Shown: one piece after another, positions 27,728 to 36,978 of the stretch
Layout of the letters: each line of letters starts with the position of its first letter
How positions within the stretch are numbered: the stretch's first letter is position 1
From: an uncultured Lachnospiraceae bacterium
GTDB lineage: Bacteria; Bacillota; Clostridia; Lachnospirales; Lachnospiraceae
Reading direction: 5' to 3'
Assembly (NCBI GenBank): GCA_910578715.1
Contig: CAJTRL010000008.1
Coordinates: forward strand, 1 to 64,000
Length of the DNA: 64,000 bases
Notes under the pieces: generated by a model
Told to the model about the DNA's origin: nothing
What the model saw: only the letters and a program-made list of their open reading frames with translations
Database searches by the model: none
Position numbers and translations under genes: made by a program

Positions 27728-29986
27728 ATGGCAGTAAAAGAATTTCCACTGGGAACTGTTCTCATCCAGAGCGAGCAGCCGATATCCGCGCTGCATCTTA
27801 TTACGAAGGGCTCTGTAAGGGCCACCTATCCGGGCGGCGAATTTTACCTGGGCAAAGGAGACGTTATCGGCGTCTGCGAACTCGCTTACGATTCCTATTT
27901 TATTTCCTATCAGGCGGTCGAAGACACAGCGATTGCTTCTTATGCCTGTACGGAAGGACACCTGTCCGAACTTCTCCATGCCAAATCAGACCTTTCCAAT
28001 CTGATTGTAAGCTCCCTGTTCAGACAATTAAAAGAGATTCTCGACCAATATGAACTGACCAAATTTGACTGCGATAATTTTTATCAGTATCTGATGAAAA
28101 GCTATTCCGAATACGGCCGTTTTACCTCCAAGCACGGTATCGCAACCCGTGTTCTTCCGGGACTCGAAGATTTGACGGAAATGGAACTGGAGTACGACGT
28201 CCCGGACTGGCTGAACAGTTATTACGGACAATTACAGCGCATTATGAAAAGCATCGCCGCCAAAGCGCAGATTGCCGACTTTATCCGCGGTATGCTGTTA
28301 AAAGCGAGCCAGGATGTATACGAAATCTTTTCCGTATGCCGTGAACTGTACGAATACAAAGCGGAAATCGCCGGGCTCCTGATGAATGAAAATAAGCTGG
28401 ATTTCTTTGACCTGTACGCCAGCATCCTCTACCGGATTGGCGCGCATGACGAAGATTCCACCGCAATTACCGCCGCTCTCGGCACCATGATGATTCAGCT
28501 GGAAAACCAGGACTCCATCGATAAGGAAATGTACAAAAACCGCGTTCAGGAATATAAAAACAAACTGGAGGCGCTTCAAAACGCGACTGACGCACCAGAA
28601 GAAAATACCGCTTCCGAAGTTCCTGACCTGACGGATTCTCTGCATACCATCCTGACCTATGCCGGCAGCGACGAAGAAACAACGAAAAACTTCAAAGCCG
28701 CCATCGACAAATACAACAAACTTTCGGATAAAAACGCGTCCGATGACGCATGCAGAAAACTGCGCCTGACTGTCAGCAAACTGTTCTATAAGGTTTACTC
28801 ACAGGCATTCATGAAAAGCCTTTCCGATTCCAACATACCGAAAATTGTCAAGATGTTCTTCAATTTCGGCTATGTGGACGAAACGCTGGCGGGCATGGAA
28901 AACGCATCATACCTTTATTCTATCGTGGATTCCCTGCCAAGCGACCCGTCCCGGGGTGTCTATACAGCCTACGAATGGATGAAAGAAGTCTACGAAGGCC
29001 GCAAGGCTCCGTGCCGTAACGAATTTGACAACGATTACGCAGCTTATGTGCACGAACTGAAAGTGACCGGCAAGATTACGGCGGCACAGGAAGCTCCCAT
29101 GCTGGCCGACCGCTCCAAACAGGTACAGTTTGAACTGGATAACATGTTCCAGTCCGTCAATAAAATAACCTTCGGCCGTATCAGTATTTTCTGCCCGGTC
29201 TTTTCGGAAAGCAATGTGTTAAAGGATTTGTCGGAATCTCTCGTGTCTGCGGATAAGGTAAGAGCATGTTTTGAACGCGTCCGCGCCCTCGATTACAGCG
29301 CTTATTACCGCGATACCATGTACAGCAACCCGGAAATCGGCGTAGTCAAAGAATCGCTCAGCGTGGAGGTGCTGCCCGATGTCATCCTGATGCCCAATGT
29401 AGGCGTCCGCGGCGTTATGTGGCAGGAAATCGAAGGCCGTAAACGTACTACCCCCGCCCGTATGATGGTATCTCTTTTCCAGATGGAAGATTTAAACAAT
29501 ATCCTCGTCCGTCTGACCGGAGAATACCGTTGGGAAATGTGCAAACGTATTCAGGGCGCAAGATGGAACGACGTTTCGGAGCCGTCCCTTACAAGCGAAT
29601 ACTTCGATTATATTCAGTTCTACAAAAAGAACAGGGAACTTTCTGCGGACGCCAAAGAAAAAGTCAAACTCAGTATGCAGAAAGCCAAGAACAGCTTCAA
29701 GGAAATGTTTATTCGGGATTATGAATCATGGATTATATATGAAGGTTCCGGTTCTCCCCGTCTGAACAAAGTAGCCCGTACGATTCTGTTCGCGCACTGT
29801 CCGTTCTCGAAGGAAATCCGGGATAAGCTGAAAGCCAATCCATTGTATAAGGAAATGATGGACCGCTACGGCGTAAAACAGTCCCAGAAAGTCCATCACA
29901 TGGATAATCTGATTCAGAAGATAAAAAATACCGGTGCGGAAGTTCCGGAAGAAATCTCCGACCAGAGAGCTTATCTCCTGAAATAA
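27728..29986 (+). CDS. Large cyclic-nucleotide-binding-domain protein of unknown function
   Basis: A 752-residue cytoplasmic protein. The first 115 residues look like a Crp/cNMP-binding beta-roll (FPLGTVLIQSEQPISALHLI, GEFYLGKGDVIGVCELAY), but no C-terminal helix-turn-helix of the Crp type is visible. The remaining 630 residues are mostly helical, with no membrane segment or catalytic motif recognised, and include a Glu/Asn-rich spacer near residue 290. It is monocistronic, with its own promoter and terminator. The function is unknown; a signalling scaffold or sensor is possible. Confidence 0.75.
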   Translation: MAVKEFPLGTVLIQSEQPISALHLITKGSVRATYPGGEFYLGKGDVIGVCELAYDSYFISYQAVEDTAIASYACTEGHLSELLHAKSDLSNLIVSSLFRQLKEILDQYELTKFDCDNFYQYLMKSYSEYGRFTSKHGIATRVLPGLEDLTEMELEYDVPDWLNSYYGQLQRIMKSIAAKAQIADFIRGMLLKASQDVYEIFSVCRELYEYKAEIAGLLMNENKLDFFDLYASILYRIGAHDEDSTAITAALGTMMIQLENQDSIDKEMYKNRVQEYKNKLEALQNATDAPEENTASEVPDLTDSLHTILTYAGSDEETTKNFKAAIDKYNKLSDKNASDDACRKLRLTVSKLFYKVYSQAFMKSLSDSNIPKIVKMFFNFGYVDETLAGMENASYLYSIVDSLPSDPSRGVYTAYEWMKEVYEGRKAPCRNEFDNDYAAYVHELKVTGKITAAQEAPMLADRSKQVQFELDNMFQSVNKITFGRISIFCPVFSESNVLKDLSESLVSADKVRACFERVRALDYSAYYRDTMYSNPEIGVVKESLSVEVLPDVILMPNVGVRGVMWQEIEGRKRTTPARMMVSLFQMEDLNNILVRLTGEYRWEMCKRIQGARWNDVSEPSLTSEYFDYIQFYKKNRELSADAKEKVKLSMQKAKNSFKEMFIRDYESWIIYEGSGSPRLNKVARTILFAHCPFSKEIRDKLKANPLYKEMMDRYGVKQSQKVHHMDNLIQKIKNTGAEVPEEISDQRAYLLK

Positions 29987-30013
29987 AGGTATTCCCGTGG
30001 AAACCTCACAAAA

Positions 30014-30052
30014 AAAACGGCGTCCCCCGCAGAGGGGCAGCGCCGTTTTTCT
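30014..30052 (+). terminator. Strong terminator after the cNMP-domain gene
   Basis: AACGGCG pairs with CGCCGTT around an inner CCCC/GGGG helix and is followed by five T on the plus strand and a matching A-run before it. It could therefore serve the convergent transporter gene as well. Confidence 0.9.
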
Positions 30053-30089
30053 TTTTCATTACTTTTTATTTCTATTTTTCATTATTATT

Positions 30090-31430
30090 TTATTTCTTTT
30101 TTTCAGCAACAGGCGGTTTTACCAACACAAGGCTCAACACCAGCGCAATAACATAAAGTACAATTGTAGCATAGAGCACGCACTGATATCCGGTCGGGTT
30201 GACCGTGATAACCGAACCGTCCTCAAGCGCATGTTCTACCGGCTCCCCGAAATGATTTACAATCCAGGTCGCCATCTGGTTTCCGGTCAGTCCCGCGAAA
30301 GCCCAGGCCGAAAGCGTAATGCCGTGAATTGCACTGATATTACCCATTCCGTAATGGTCGGAAAGCAGCGTCGGCACATTCGAGAATCCGCCGCCATATC
30401 CCGCGTTCACAACGAAAATCAGGCCGAGCACGAGAACAATTAACAATGGATTGCCTTCCCCGTTCTTAATGCCTCCGGTTACCATAACGAGGGCCGTAAA
30501 GACGATGGAAAGGATGAAAATCAGTTTGTAAATGGTATTCCGGTCTTTCATCGTATCCGCCCAGGCCGAAAAACCAAGCCGCCCGCCCGCGTTAAAGATT
30601 GCAGACACGGTGGAAATCACGCCCGCAAAGGCCGCAAGACCGATACATTTCACTATCATCTTTTCCTGTGAAATCAGTGCAAGGCCACAGGTAATATTAA
30701 TGTAGAACATCAGCCAGATACCGATATAATTGGAAAGCGGTCTGGTCTTTAATACGGACATAATGCTCTGGCTCTCTTCCTTGTTCTGCGGCTCATGCCA
30801 GTCATCCGGTTTCTTTAAGAGCAGATGTCCGACAAACATCATGACAAAATAAACAACCGCCAGAATCAGGAACATCTTATAAATGCCGCCTTCACCGAGT
30901 CCGTTCAGCATTCCCTGCATAATCGGGCTTGCAATCGCCTTCGCCGCGCCGAATCCCGCAACCGCCAGTCCCGTCGCAAGACCCTTTCTGTCCTTAAACC
31001 AGAGCATCAGCGTTTTGACCGGAGACAGGTAACCCGTTCCGAGGCCGATACCCATGATGAAGCCATAGCACAAATAGATGCCGAGCAGCGACAGCATACT
31101 GCCTTTATGCGCGCCGCCGTAATAGATAAAAAATCCTGTGCCCGCCATGCCCGCCGCAAAGCAGATAGAGGCAATCAGTGACGACTTATGGATATCCTTC
31201 TCCACAACGTTGCCGAGAAACGCGGCCGACATGCCGAGGAAAAAGATGGCGAAACTAAATGCCCATTCCGTTGCGCCTTTGGAAAATCCGATGTAATCCG
31301 CGATTTCCTGGCTGAAAATTGACCAACAGTAAACCGTACCGATGCTGCAATGAAGCAGCAAAGCGGGAATCGCCGCACGCACCCATTTATTCGTGCGCCA
31401 GCCCCCCTGATTTTTCACACTCGCTCCCAT
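30090..31430 (-). CDS. MFS transporter, OFA (oxalate/formate antiporter-like) family
   Basis: A 446-residue twelve-span major facilitator. N-terminal RAAIPALLLHCSIGTVYCWSIF, GFIMGIGLGTGYLSPVKTLM and WFKDRKGLATGLAVAGFGAA are typical of the OFA group, which includes oxalate/formate exchangers and several monocarboxylate or amino-acid-derived acid transporters. The substrate is not determined by these motifs. AAAGGAG lies about 12 nt before the ATG. Monocistronic. Confidence 0.88.
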   Translation of the reverse strand: MGASVKNQGGWRTNKWVRAAIPALLLHCSIGTVYCWSIFSQEIADYIGFSKGATEWAFSFAIFFLGMSAAFLGNVVEKDIHKSSLIASICFAAGMAGTGFFIYYGGAHKGSMLSLLGIYLCYGFIMGIGLGTGYLSPVKTLMLWFKDRKGLATGLAVAGFGAAKAIASPIMQGMLNGLGEGGIYKMFLILAVVYFVMMFVGHLLLKKPDDWHEPQNKEESQSIMSVLKTRPLSNYIGIWLMFYINITCGLALISQEKMIVKCIGLAAFAGVISTVSAIFNAGGRLGFSAWADTMKDRNTIYKLIFILSIVFTALVMVTGGIKNGEGNPLLIVLVLGLIFVVNAGYGGGFSNVPTLLSDHYGMGNISAIHGITLSAWAFAGLTGNQMATWIVNHFGEPVEHALEDGSVITVNPTGYQCVLYATIVLYVIALVLSLVLVKPPVAEKKK

Positions 31431-31645
31431 ATGTATACATACTCCTTTACACTTTGGTATTTTGTTATAGTGAACGGCATCAGAATTTTACCTCCGGCCT
31501 GATTAAAACTTTCGGGTATAGCTTTGCCCAAACCGGAAGCTGAAATTTATTATGTCGTTTACTATAATATCATTATTACTTTACACTAATCCCATACAGA
31601 TTTCAATCCCATTTTTCCGGCAGATTCCTCTGTGCGCATCCGTTC

Positions 31646-31706
31646 AGCCTCCGCCCGTCCGCCCGGACAGCGCATTGTTCTCTGTCCGGGCGGACGGGCG
31701 GAGGCT
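31646..31706. repeat. 25-bp perfect inverted repeat, relative of the 56.2-kb MITE ends
   Basis: Arms at 31646-31670 and 31682-31706 (AGCCTCCGCCCGTCCGCCCG... and its complement) with an 11-nt loop. With its left flank it shares GTTCAGCCTCCGCCCG and CCGCCCGGACAG with the terminal repeat of the element at 56182-56385, pointing to one repeat family. Confidence 0.85.
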
Positions 31707-31909
31707 TCTCCGACTGCTTTCCGGCATCCTTTTGCCCCAAAATTGTTTTTCGCGTTTTTCTCCATAAAATGACAATTTCGCTAATATAGTTTCATTTCAT
31801 CACAATATATTCATAGACGAAACCGGAATAAAATTATATAGTGGTTATAGACTTAATCACGGAAGTTAAGTCGGTAATAGCAATTCCGGAAGAATTCCCC
31901 TTTTACACA

Positions 31910-31947
31910 ACAGAGCCCCCGAAGCGATTCGGGGGTTTCTGTTTTTG
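31910..31947 (+). terminator. Orphan plus-strand terminator, possible small RNA end
   Basis: CCCCCGAA-GCGA-TTCGGGGG, with outer ACAGA/TCTGT, then TTTTTG. No plus-strand gene lies upstream within the intergenic region, so it may end an unannotated small RNA starting near 31780-31840, or be an antisense/bidirectional element. Confidence 0.7.
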
Positions 31948-32109
31948 TCTCTTTTTTTCTGCACTTTTTCATGCAATACTGCATAAGTCCTTCTTTTATG
32001 TCATATTTACGCATTTTTCGACATTTTTTTCGCATATAATATTTTGAGTTTCAAACAAATATAGTTTCATTCAGTGCAATAATCATATCACGATATATCC
32101 CATACAAAA

Positions 32110-33903
32110 TCACTTCAGGACAAGCACCGAATACCCCGGCATCGTGACGGTTTTCTCCGATAAAACAATTTGCTCTTCCCCGGTTTCCAGCGTACCGCAA
32201 ATCCTGCTTTCCGAAACTTCTTCACCATTTACCGTAATGTTATCCAAGTCGAGCGATTCCGTCCCTTCCCCGGTATGAAATACCAGAAGAACCTCAGAGC
32301 CTTCCCATGTTTTTCGCAAGACACAGAAGCTGTCTCCGGAAACGGATTCCAGATATTCTACTTTTCCTCTTGCGATTTCCGGGTTCTGGTTTCTGATTTT
32401 AATAACCTTCTTATAATAATGGTAAACCGATTCCGCTTCCTGTTCCTGTTCTTCCAGACTGTCGAATTTCATTTTCACGTCATCCATATCCGCCGGGCCA
32501 TCGCACATTCCTTCTTTTTCCGGGTCTTTGCTCCAGTACATCGGCGCGCGCTTGTTCTCATCCTTGCCGGCTCCCTTCATACCGAGCTCTTCTCCATAAT
32601 AAAGGAAAGCAGAGCCGCTCATGAAAAGATTCATCGCGCCCGCCATCTTCGTCTGCTTCTCCGAATTATCTCCCGCATAGTAGCCGGCGCTTCTTCCCAT
32701 ATCATGGTTGGTGTAAAAAGGCGCGTCGATATAATTTTCGTTATACTGCCCGAAAGTTTCCTGTAAGGACGCGCTTTCTGCGCCGTACCGTGAGGCCGGA
32801 GAACCGTTCAGCACTTTGGAAATAATACCGTCTTTGTCCGCAAAAGCGAAGTTAAAGAGACTGTCTATGCCGCTTTCGTAATATTTCGCGTAATCGCTGA
32901 CCTCCAGCCACGCCTCCCCGACCAGATAAGCATCCGCCTTCTGCTCCTTAACCATATCGGTGAACCAGCCAAGAAACTCAATATTTTTCTGTGGATTCCC
33001 CGTATAAAACTCCTTGACCGCATCCAGACGGAATCCCCCGACTCCCATATTCAGCCAGAACTTTGTAATCTCCGTTATTTCCGCCCGGAGCGCCTCGCTG
33101 TCCAGATTCAAATCCGGCATTTCACTCCAGAACTGCGCTTCGTAATACCAGTCCGTTCCTTCCACCGCATAACAGCCCGCACCCTGCTCTTTGGAAAAAT
33201 GATAATAATCAAATGTCGGACATTCCGCCGCGTCCGGTTCTCCGTCTCCCAGCTTACTCAGATAATCACAGGCTTCCTGAAACCACGGGTTCTGGGAAGA
33301 AGAATGGTTCAGCACCAAATCCATAATTACCCGGATGCCCCTCCTGTCGCATTCCGCAAGCAGTTCCTTAAAGTCTTCCAGCGTACCGTAAGAAGCATCG
33401 ATATCATAGTAATCCGCCACGTCATACTTATGATAAGTCGGCGAAGGATTGACAGGCATCAGCCAGATACCGTTACAGCCCAAATCCGTATCCGTTGTAT
33501 CGTCCCCGTCATTGATATAATCGAGCTTTGCAATCAGCCCCTGTAAATCTCCGATTCCGTCTCCGTTGCTGTCATAAAAAGAAGAAACAAACACTTCATA
33601 ATAAGTGCGGTAATTGTCGTCAATGATATGAAGCGGAATCGAATCGGTAACGTCTGTTATTTCGTCCGTCGAAATTTCGCCAGCGCTGCCGTCATTCTCT
33701 TGTCCCGCCTGCGTCCCGGCTGTCCCGTCTCCCGTCCTGACAGTCTCATTGCCGCTCTGCGCATTTTCTGCTCCGGCATCATTCTTCTCCATGCCGCTTC
33801 CGCCGCAGCCCGTAAGCAAAAGCATACAGGTCGTAAAGAGCGCCGCGGCTCGTCTAATGTTTTTCCGTCTGTAAATAAATGTTTTTATGCTCTTTTCATT
33901 CAT
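32110..33903 (-). CDS. Secreted GH13 alpha-amylase-family lipoprotein
   Basis: A 597-residue lipoprotein; the start at 33903 (MNEKSIKTF) follows GAGGGGGAACGGC. Signal peptide with lipobox LTGCGG (Cys33), a Gly/Thr/Glu-rich linker to about residue 85, then the GH13 barrel. DLVLNHSS near residue 195, nucleophile Asp294 in GFRLDAVKEF, acid/base Glu330 in LVGEAW, and NHD at 399-401 are all present. A C-terminal beta domain follows. It probably acts at the cell surface on starch-type alpha-glucans or maltodextrins; exact specificity is not clear. Three 15-bp tandem repeats sit upstream. Confidence 0.9.
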   Translation of the reverse strand: MNEKSIKTFIYRRKNIRRAAALFTTCMLLLTGCGGSGMEKNDAGAENAQSGNETVRTGDGTAGTQAGQENDGSAGEISTDEITDVTDSIPLHIIDDNYRTYYEVFVSSFYDSNGDGIGDLQGLIAKLDYINDGDDTTDTDLGCNGIWLMPVNPSPTYHKYDVADYYDIDASYGTLEDFKELLAECDRRGIRVIMDLVLNHSSSQNPWFQEACDYLSKLGDGEPDAAECPTFDYYHFSKEQGAGCYAVEGTDWYYEAQFWSEMPDLNLDSEALRAEITEITKFWLNMGVGGFRLDAVKEFYTGNPQKNIEFLGWFTDMVKEQKADAYLVGEAWLEVSDYAKYYESGIDSLFNFAFADKDGIISKVLNGSPASRYGAESASLQETFGQYNENYIDAPFYTNHDMGRSAGYYAGDNSEKQTKMAGAMNLFMSGSAFLYYGEELGMKGAGKDENKRAPMYWSKDPEKEGMCDGPADMDDVKMKFDSLEEQEQEAESVYHYYKKVIKIRNQNPEIARGKVEYLESVSGDSFCVLRKTWEGSEVLLVFHTGEGTESLDLDNITVNGEEVSESRICGTLETGEEQIVLSEKTVTMPGYSVLVLK

Positions 33904-33925
33904 GCCGTTCCCCCTCTTTCCTATA

Positions 33926-33970
33926 ATACGTCTATCTGTGATACGCCTATCTATGATACACCTATCTATA
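33926..33970. repeat. Three 15-bp tandem repeats in the GH13 leader
   Basis: Units ATACGTCTATCTGTG, ATACGCCTATCTATG and ATACACCTATCTATA lie between the SGNH-gene stop (33966-33968, inside the last unit) and the GH13 ribosome site. Confidence 0.85.
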
Positions 33971-35276
33971 TATAAATGGATGCTTCCTCGCAAATCTCCC
34001 CGGATTCTTTCAAACGCACCGTTATCCGGAAAGTCATCGGTTCCTCCGGCGACGTTTCCAGAATATTCTCATCGGAAAAATCCTGAATCAGTTCCGTTTC
34101 ATTTTCCTGTTCGTCAAGAATGCAAATCCTGTATTCGACATCCACGTCATAGTTCGCCACCGTTTTGATAGCGTATTTATTTTCTTCACCCTCCAACGGA
34201 TGAAGCGCAATTCCCATAATCTGCGGAGGCATATCGTCTATCTTTTCCTGTACCGAGTCATAAAATAACGCCTGCCTCTCCGCTTTTCCATAAGACGTCA
34301 TCAATTCGGCAAACGTCCTGGTGTATTTTTCCGCTCCCTTCCCGGATAAATGGTGACAGTCCATAAAATCATCATATTCCATCTCTAATATTTCCGTTCT
34401 GCATAAATTGAAATCATAATATTCTATTTCATTCGCTTCCGCATAGTTTCTCATGTAATGATAGAACGTATCGTAGTTATCTATGGCTTGTACATATAAA
34501 TTCGTAAACGGCGCTGAGACTAACACCAGCTCTATTCCTTCTTCTTTGCATAGTGCCACGATTTTATCAAGATATTTTAAAGAATAGGACGAAATAACCT
34601 CCTCCGGCACTTCCAGACCGTCCGCATCAACTATCATCTTGGGCGCGCCGGGCGTACCGGGTGAAACCATGGCGCCTTTGTAAAAGTCAGACGGAGCATC
34701 CTCATAATTGGTATACCCCGAAGTTCTTTTTCTTTTCACAATACCTTCCAGCCGCCTCCGGTCCAATAAATAATTCCCATAACGGGCGGACGGCAGAAAA
34801 CTTTCTATATAATAGTCACTGCCGGAAGCATTCAGCAGAAACTCCGTCCTGTTCCAGCCGTTCTTCATATAATCCGTGATGCAGTAAATATACATCATAT
34901 GTTCGCTTGTCCGCTGGGCAGGAACAACTTTGTACATCTTACAAAACACATCCAGATAAACTTTCCGGACGGGATTATTTTTCAGCACCTCTTTTAACAA
35001 ATAATAGGAACCGTCAGCCTTCTGCGCCGGCGTAGCGGCAAGATAAGTGTTCTCCCCCATTATTTCATCCAGAATCCGCGGGTCATATCCGAAAAACACA
35101 TGGGAGGAGCCCAGAAAGAGCGTTTCGATGTCATTCTGCTCATAAAGCTCGTGCATCGCATACCGGACTTCATCCCCCACGTCATCGACTACCAAATAGG
35201 ACAAAATCCTGTCTGCCGCCCAGATACCGCATAGTATCATCAAAGCCCCCAATATCGTTCTGACTGCTCTTTTCAT
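33966..35276 (-). CDS. Secreted SGNH/AlgX-like acyl-transfer partner protein
   Basis: A 436-residue protein; the ATG at 35276 follows AGGAGTGC. It begins with a signal anchor (TILGALMILCGIWA). FLGSSHVFFG near residue 58 resembles the SGNH/GDSL nucleophile block (GSS), and DCHHLSGKGAEKY near residue 310 resembles the DxxH block. Such AlgX/DltD/OatA-like proteins complete O-acylation of a surface polymer outside the membrane, receiving acyl groups from an MBOAT protein, which is encoded 39 bp upstream. The polymer is unknown. Confidence 0.78.
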   Translation of the reverse strand: MKRAVRTILGALMILCGIWAADRILSYLVVDDVGDEVRYAMHELYEQNDIETLFLGSSHVFFGYDPRILDEIMGENTYLAATPAQKADGSYYLLKEVLKNNPVRKVYLDVFCKMYKVVPAQRTSEHMMYIYCITDYMKNGWNRTEFLLNASGSDYYIESFLPSARYGNYLLDRRRLEGIVKRKRTSGYTNYEDAPSDFYKGAMVSPGTPGAPKMIVDADGLEVPEEVISSYSLKYLDKIVALCKEEGIELVLVSAPFTNLYVQAIDNYDTFYHYMRNYAEANEIEYYDFNLCRTEILEMEYDDFMDCHHLSGKGAEKYTRTFAELMTSYGKAERQALFYDSVQEKIDDMPPQIMGIALHPLEGEENKYAIKTVANYDVDVEYRICILDEQENETELIQDFSDENILETSPEEPMTFRITVRLKESGEICEEASIYI

Positions 35277-35315
35277 ATGCACTCCTATCCGTATGCTTTA
35301 GCAAGTACGCAAACT

Positions 35316-36785
35316 CTAAAACCGAAAATAAATAAATTGTCTTACGCCGTCCATTTCCGTATGAATCTTCAAAAAAATACATGCGGAAATGACGCCGATA
35401 TACAGAAGATAACGGAACCATATCTCCTGTTCTTTCACCCAGTTTCTGATGCAGATGCCCTTTTCGTGCGCCAAATCCACGATGAACAGGATAAACAGTC
35501 CCACTATCAGCAGATTTCTGTCCCCGTCTCCCAGCACTTCCAGAACAGCCGAAAAATCTCCCAGCGCTCTTGTCATCTGCCGTAAAATTCCAAAAGCCTC
35601 CTGTAAGGAAGCCGTCCTGAAAAAGAACCAGGCAAAATCAACCGCCGCAAAAGTCACAATGCCATTCCGCAGTCTTGTGCTGAAGGATATTCTCTCCGGG
35701 GCCTTGTGCATAGGAAACCCCTTCCTCCTCCGCGAAGAAATCATCTGATATCCCACCAGCATCAGGCCGTGAAGCGCTCCCCAGATAACAAAATTCCAGC
35801 TCGCGCCATGCCATAATCCGCTTACGCAGAACACAATAAACACATTCAGGTACTTTCTGAAAGTTCCCTTCCGGTTTCCGCCCAGAGGAATGTACAGATA
35901 ATCCCGGAACCAGCTGGTCAGCGAAATATGCCATCTGTTCCAGAAATCCTTGATATTCGTGGCAAAATACGGCCTTTTGAAGTTCTGCATCAGGGTGATT
36001 CCCATAATCTGGGCCACGCCGCATGCAATATTGGTGTAGCCGTCGAAATCACAATATATCTGAAACGCATATAATATCAGGGCCGTTCCTATCACAATAA
36101 GTCCATACTGCTGATAATTTCCAAACACCTCATCCACAAATAAGGCCAGACGGTCCGCCAGAATAATTTTCTGAAACAGCCCCCAAAGCATTAGCAAAGC
36201 ACCGTCTTTTATCCTGTCATAGTTCCATAATTTTTTTGTCTTCAGGGCTTCCAGCTGTCCCAGGATATTTTTGCCGCGCTCTATCGGCCCCGAACCTAAC
36301 TGTGGAAAGAAGGAAACGAATACCGCATATTTTATCAGATTATGTTCTGCCTTTTCTCCCCTGTAAACATCTATCACATAGCCGACCGCCTGAAAGGTAT
36401 AAAAAGAGATTCCTATCGGCAGCAGAAAATCCAGTCGCAGGCCGATTACATTGCCGTTTCCCGCCATTCCAAGCAGACCGTTGAGACTGTCCACCAGAAA
36501 ATTAAAATATTTAAAAACAAAAAGGATGGAAAAACTCGCAACACAGCATCCGGCAACTATCCATTTTTTTCTTTTTTCCCCTTCCACAGTCTCCAGAAAC
36601 CGACCCGCGGAATAGGTACATAATGTGACGAATGCCAATAGCAGCGCACTCTTCGGATTCCAGCACATATAGAAGTAATAATTGCAGACCAGTAACCACA
36701 AAAGCCGCGCTCTTTTGTGTATAAAAAAAAGAACGCAGACCACCATCAGGAAAAAAAGAAAAAATTGGACAGATTCAAAATTCAT
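35316..36785 (-). CDS. MBOAT-family O-acyltransferase (AlgI/DltB-like)
   Basis: A 489-residue polytopic membrane protein. The MBOAT core is clear: FPQLGSGPIERGKNIL, YCDFDGYTNIACGVAQIMGI, NRWHISLTSWFRDYLYIPLGG and GLWHGASWNFVIWGALHG with the conserved His. These proteins move acyl groups across the membrane onto exported polysaccharides or teichoic acids. It pairs with the SGNH-type protein downstream. AlgI-like alginate acetylation is the best-known model, but here the target is presumably another cell-surface glycan. Confidence 0.92.
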   Translation of the reverse strand: MNFESVQFFLFFLMVVCVLFFIHKRARLLWLLVCNYYFYMCWNPKSALLLAFVTLCTYSAGRFLETVEGEKRKKWIVAGCCVASFSILFVFKYFNFLVDSLNGLLGMAGNGNVIGLRLDFLLPIGISFYTFQAVGYVIDVYRGEKAEHNLIKYAVFVSFFPQLGSGPIERGKNILGQLEALKTKKLWNYDRIKDGALLMLWGLFQKIILADRLALFVDEVFGNYQQYGLIVIGTALILYAFQIYCDFDGYTNIACGVAQIMGITLMQNFKRPYFATNIKDFWNRWHISLTSWFRDYLYIPLGGNRKGTFRKYLNVFIVFCVSGLWHGASWNFVIWGALHGLMLVGYQMISSRRRKGFPMHKAPERISFSTRLRNGIVTFAAVDFAWFFFRTASLQEAFGILRQMTRALGDFSAVLEVLGDGDRNLLIVGLFILFIVDLAHEKGICIRNWVKEQEIWFRYLLYIGVISACIFLKIHTEMDGVRQFIYFRF

Positions 36786-36802
36786 TTATTACATGTCTCC
36801 TC

Positions 36803-36889
36803 ATATATCGCTCGCCTTTTATTCCCGCGAGCAACGAGCCAAGTGATTGCTTGCAATCATTTGGCGACTGCCGCGAGGGTCAGATATAT
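36803..36889. repeat. Nested inverted repeats upstream of the MBOAT gene
   Basis: The inner stem is CCAAGTGATTGC-TT-GCAATCATTTGG (36839-36864), inside a longer imperfect palindrome with ends ATATATCGCTCGC and GCGAGGGTCAGATATAT. It may be a structured RNA, a repeat element or a regulatory site. Confidence 0.55.
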
Positions 36890-36899
36890 CTTACCGTTA

Positions 36900-36973
36900 A
36901 ACGAAAAAAAGTTCAAGACATTTCGCCAACGGGCCGAAACCCGCGGCGAACTGCCTGGAACTTTTTCTTCGTT
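36900..36973 (-). terminator. Terminator-like hairpin after the galactan importer permeases
   Basis: On the minus strand AACGAAGAAAAAGTTC pairs with GAACTTTTTTTCGTT around an inner CGCCGCGGG/CCCGTTGGCG arm. The 3' arm carries the T-run. It begins 6 bp after the permease stop codon. Confidence 0.65.
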
Positions 36974-36978
36974 TCTTT

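Larger units (their letters stand above)
31431..32109. other. 679-bp intergenic region with palindrome and orphan terminator
   Basis: No protein gene is supported. It contains a 25-bp perfect palindrome (31646-31706) and a plus-strand terminator (31910-31947) listed separately. The flanking genes are both on the minus strand. Confidence 0.6.

Noticed and set aside
29997..30443. 148-codon plus-strand frame after the cNMP-domain gene
   Set aside because: Begins inside a terminator and is antisense to the OFA transporter.
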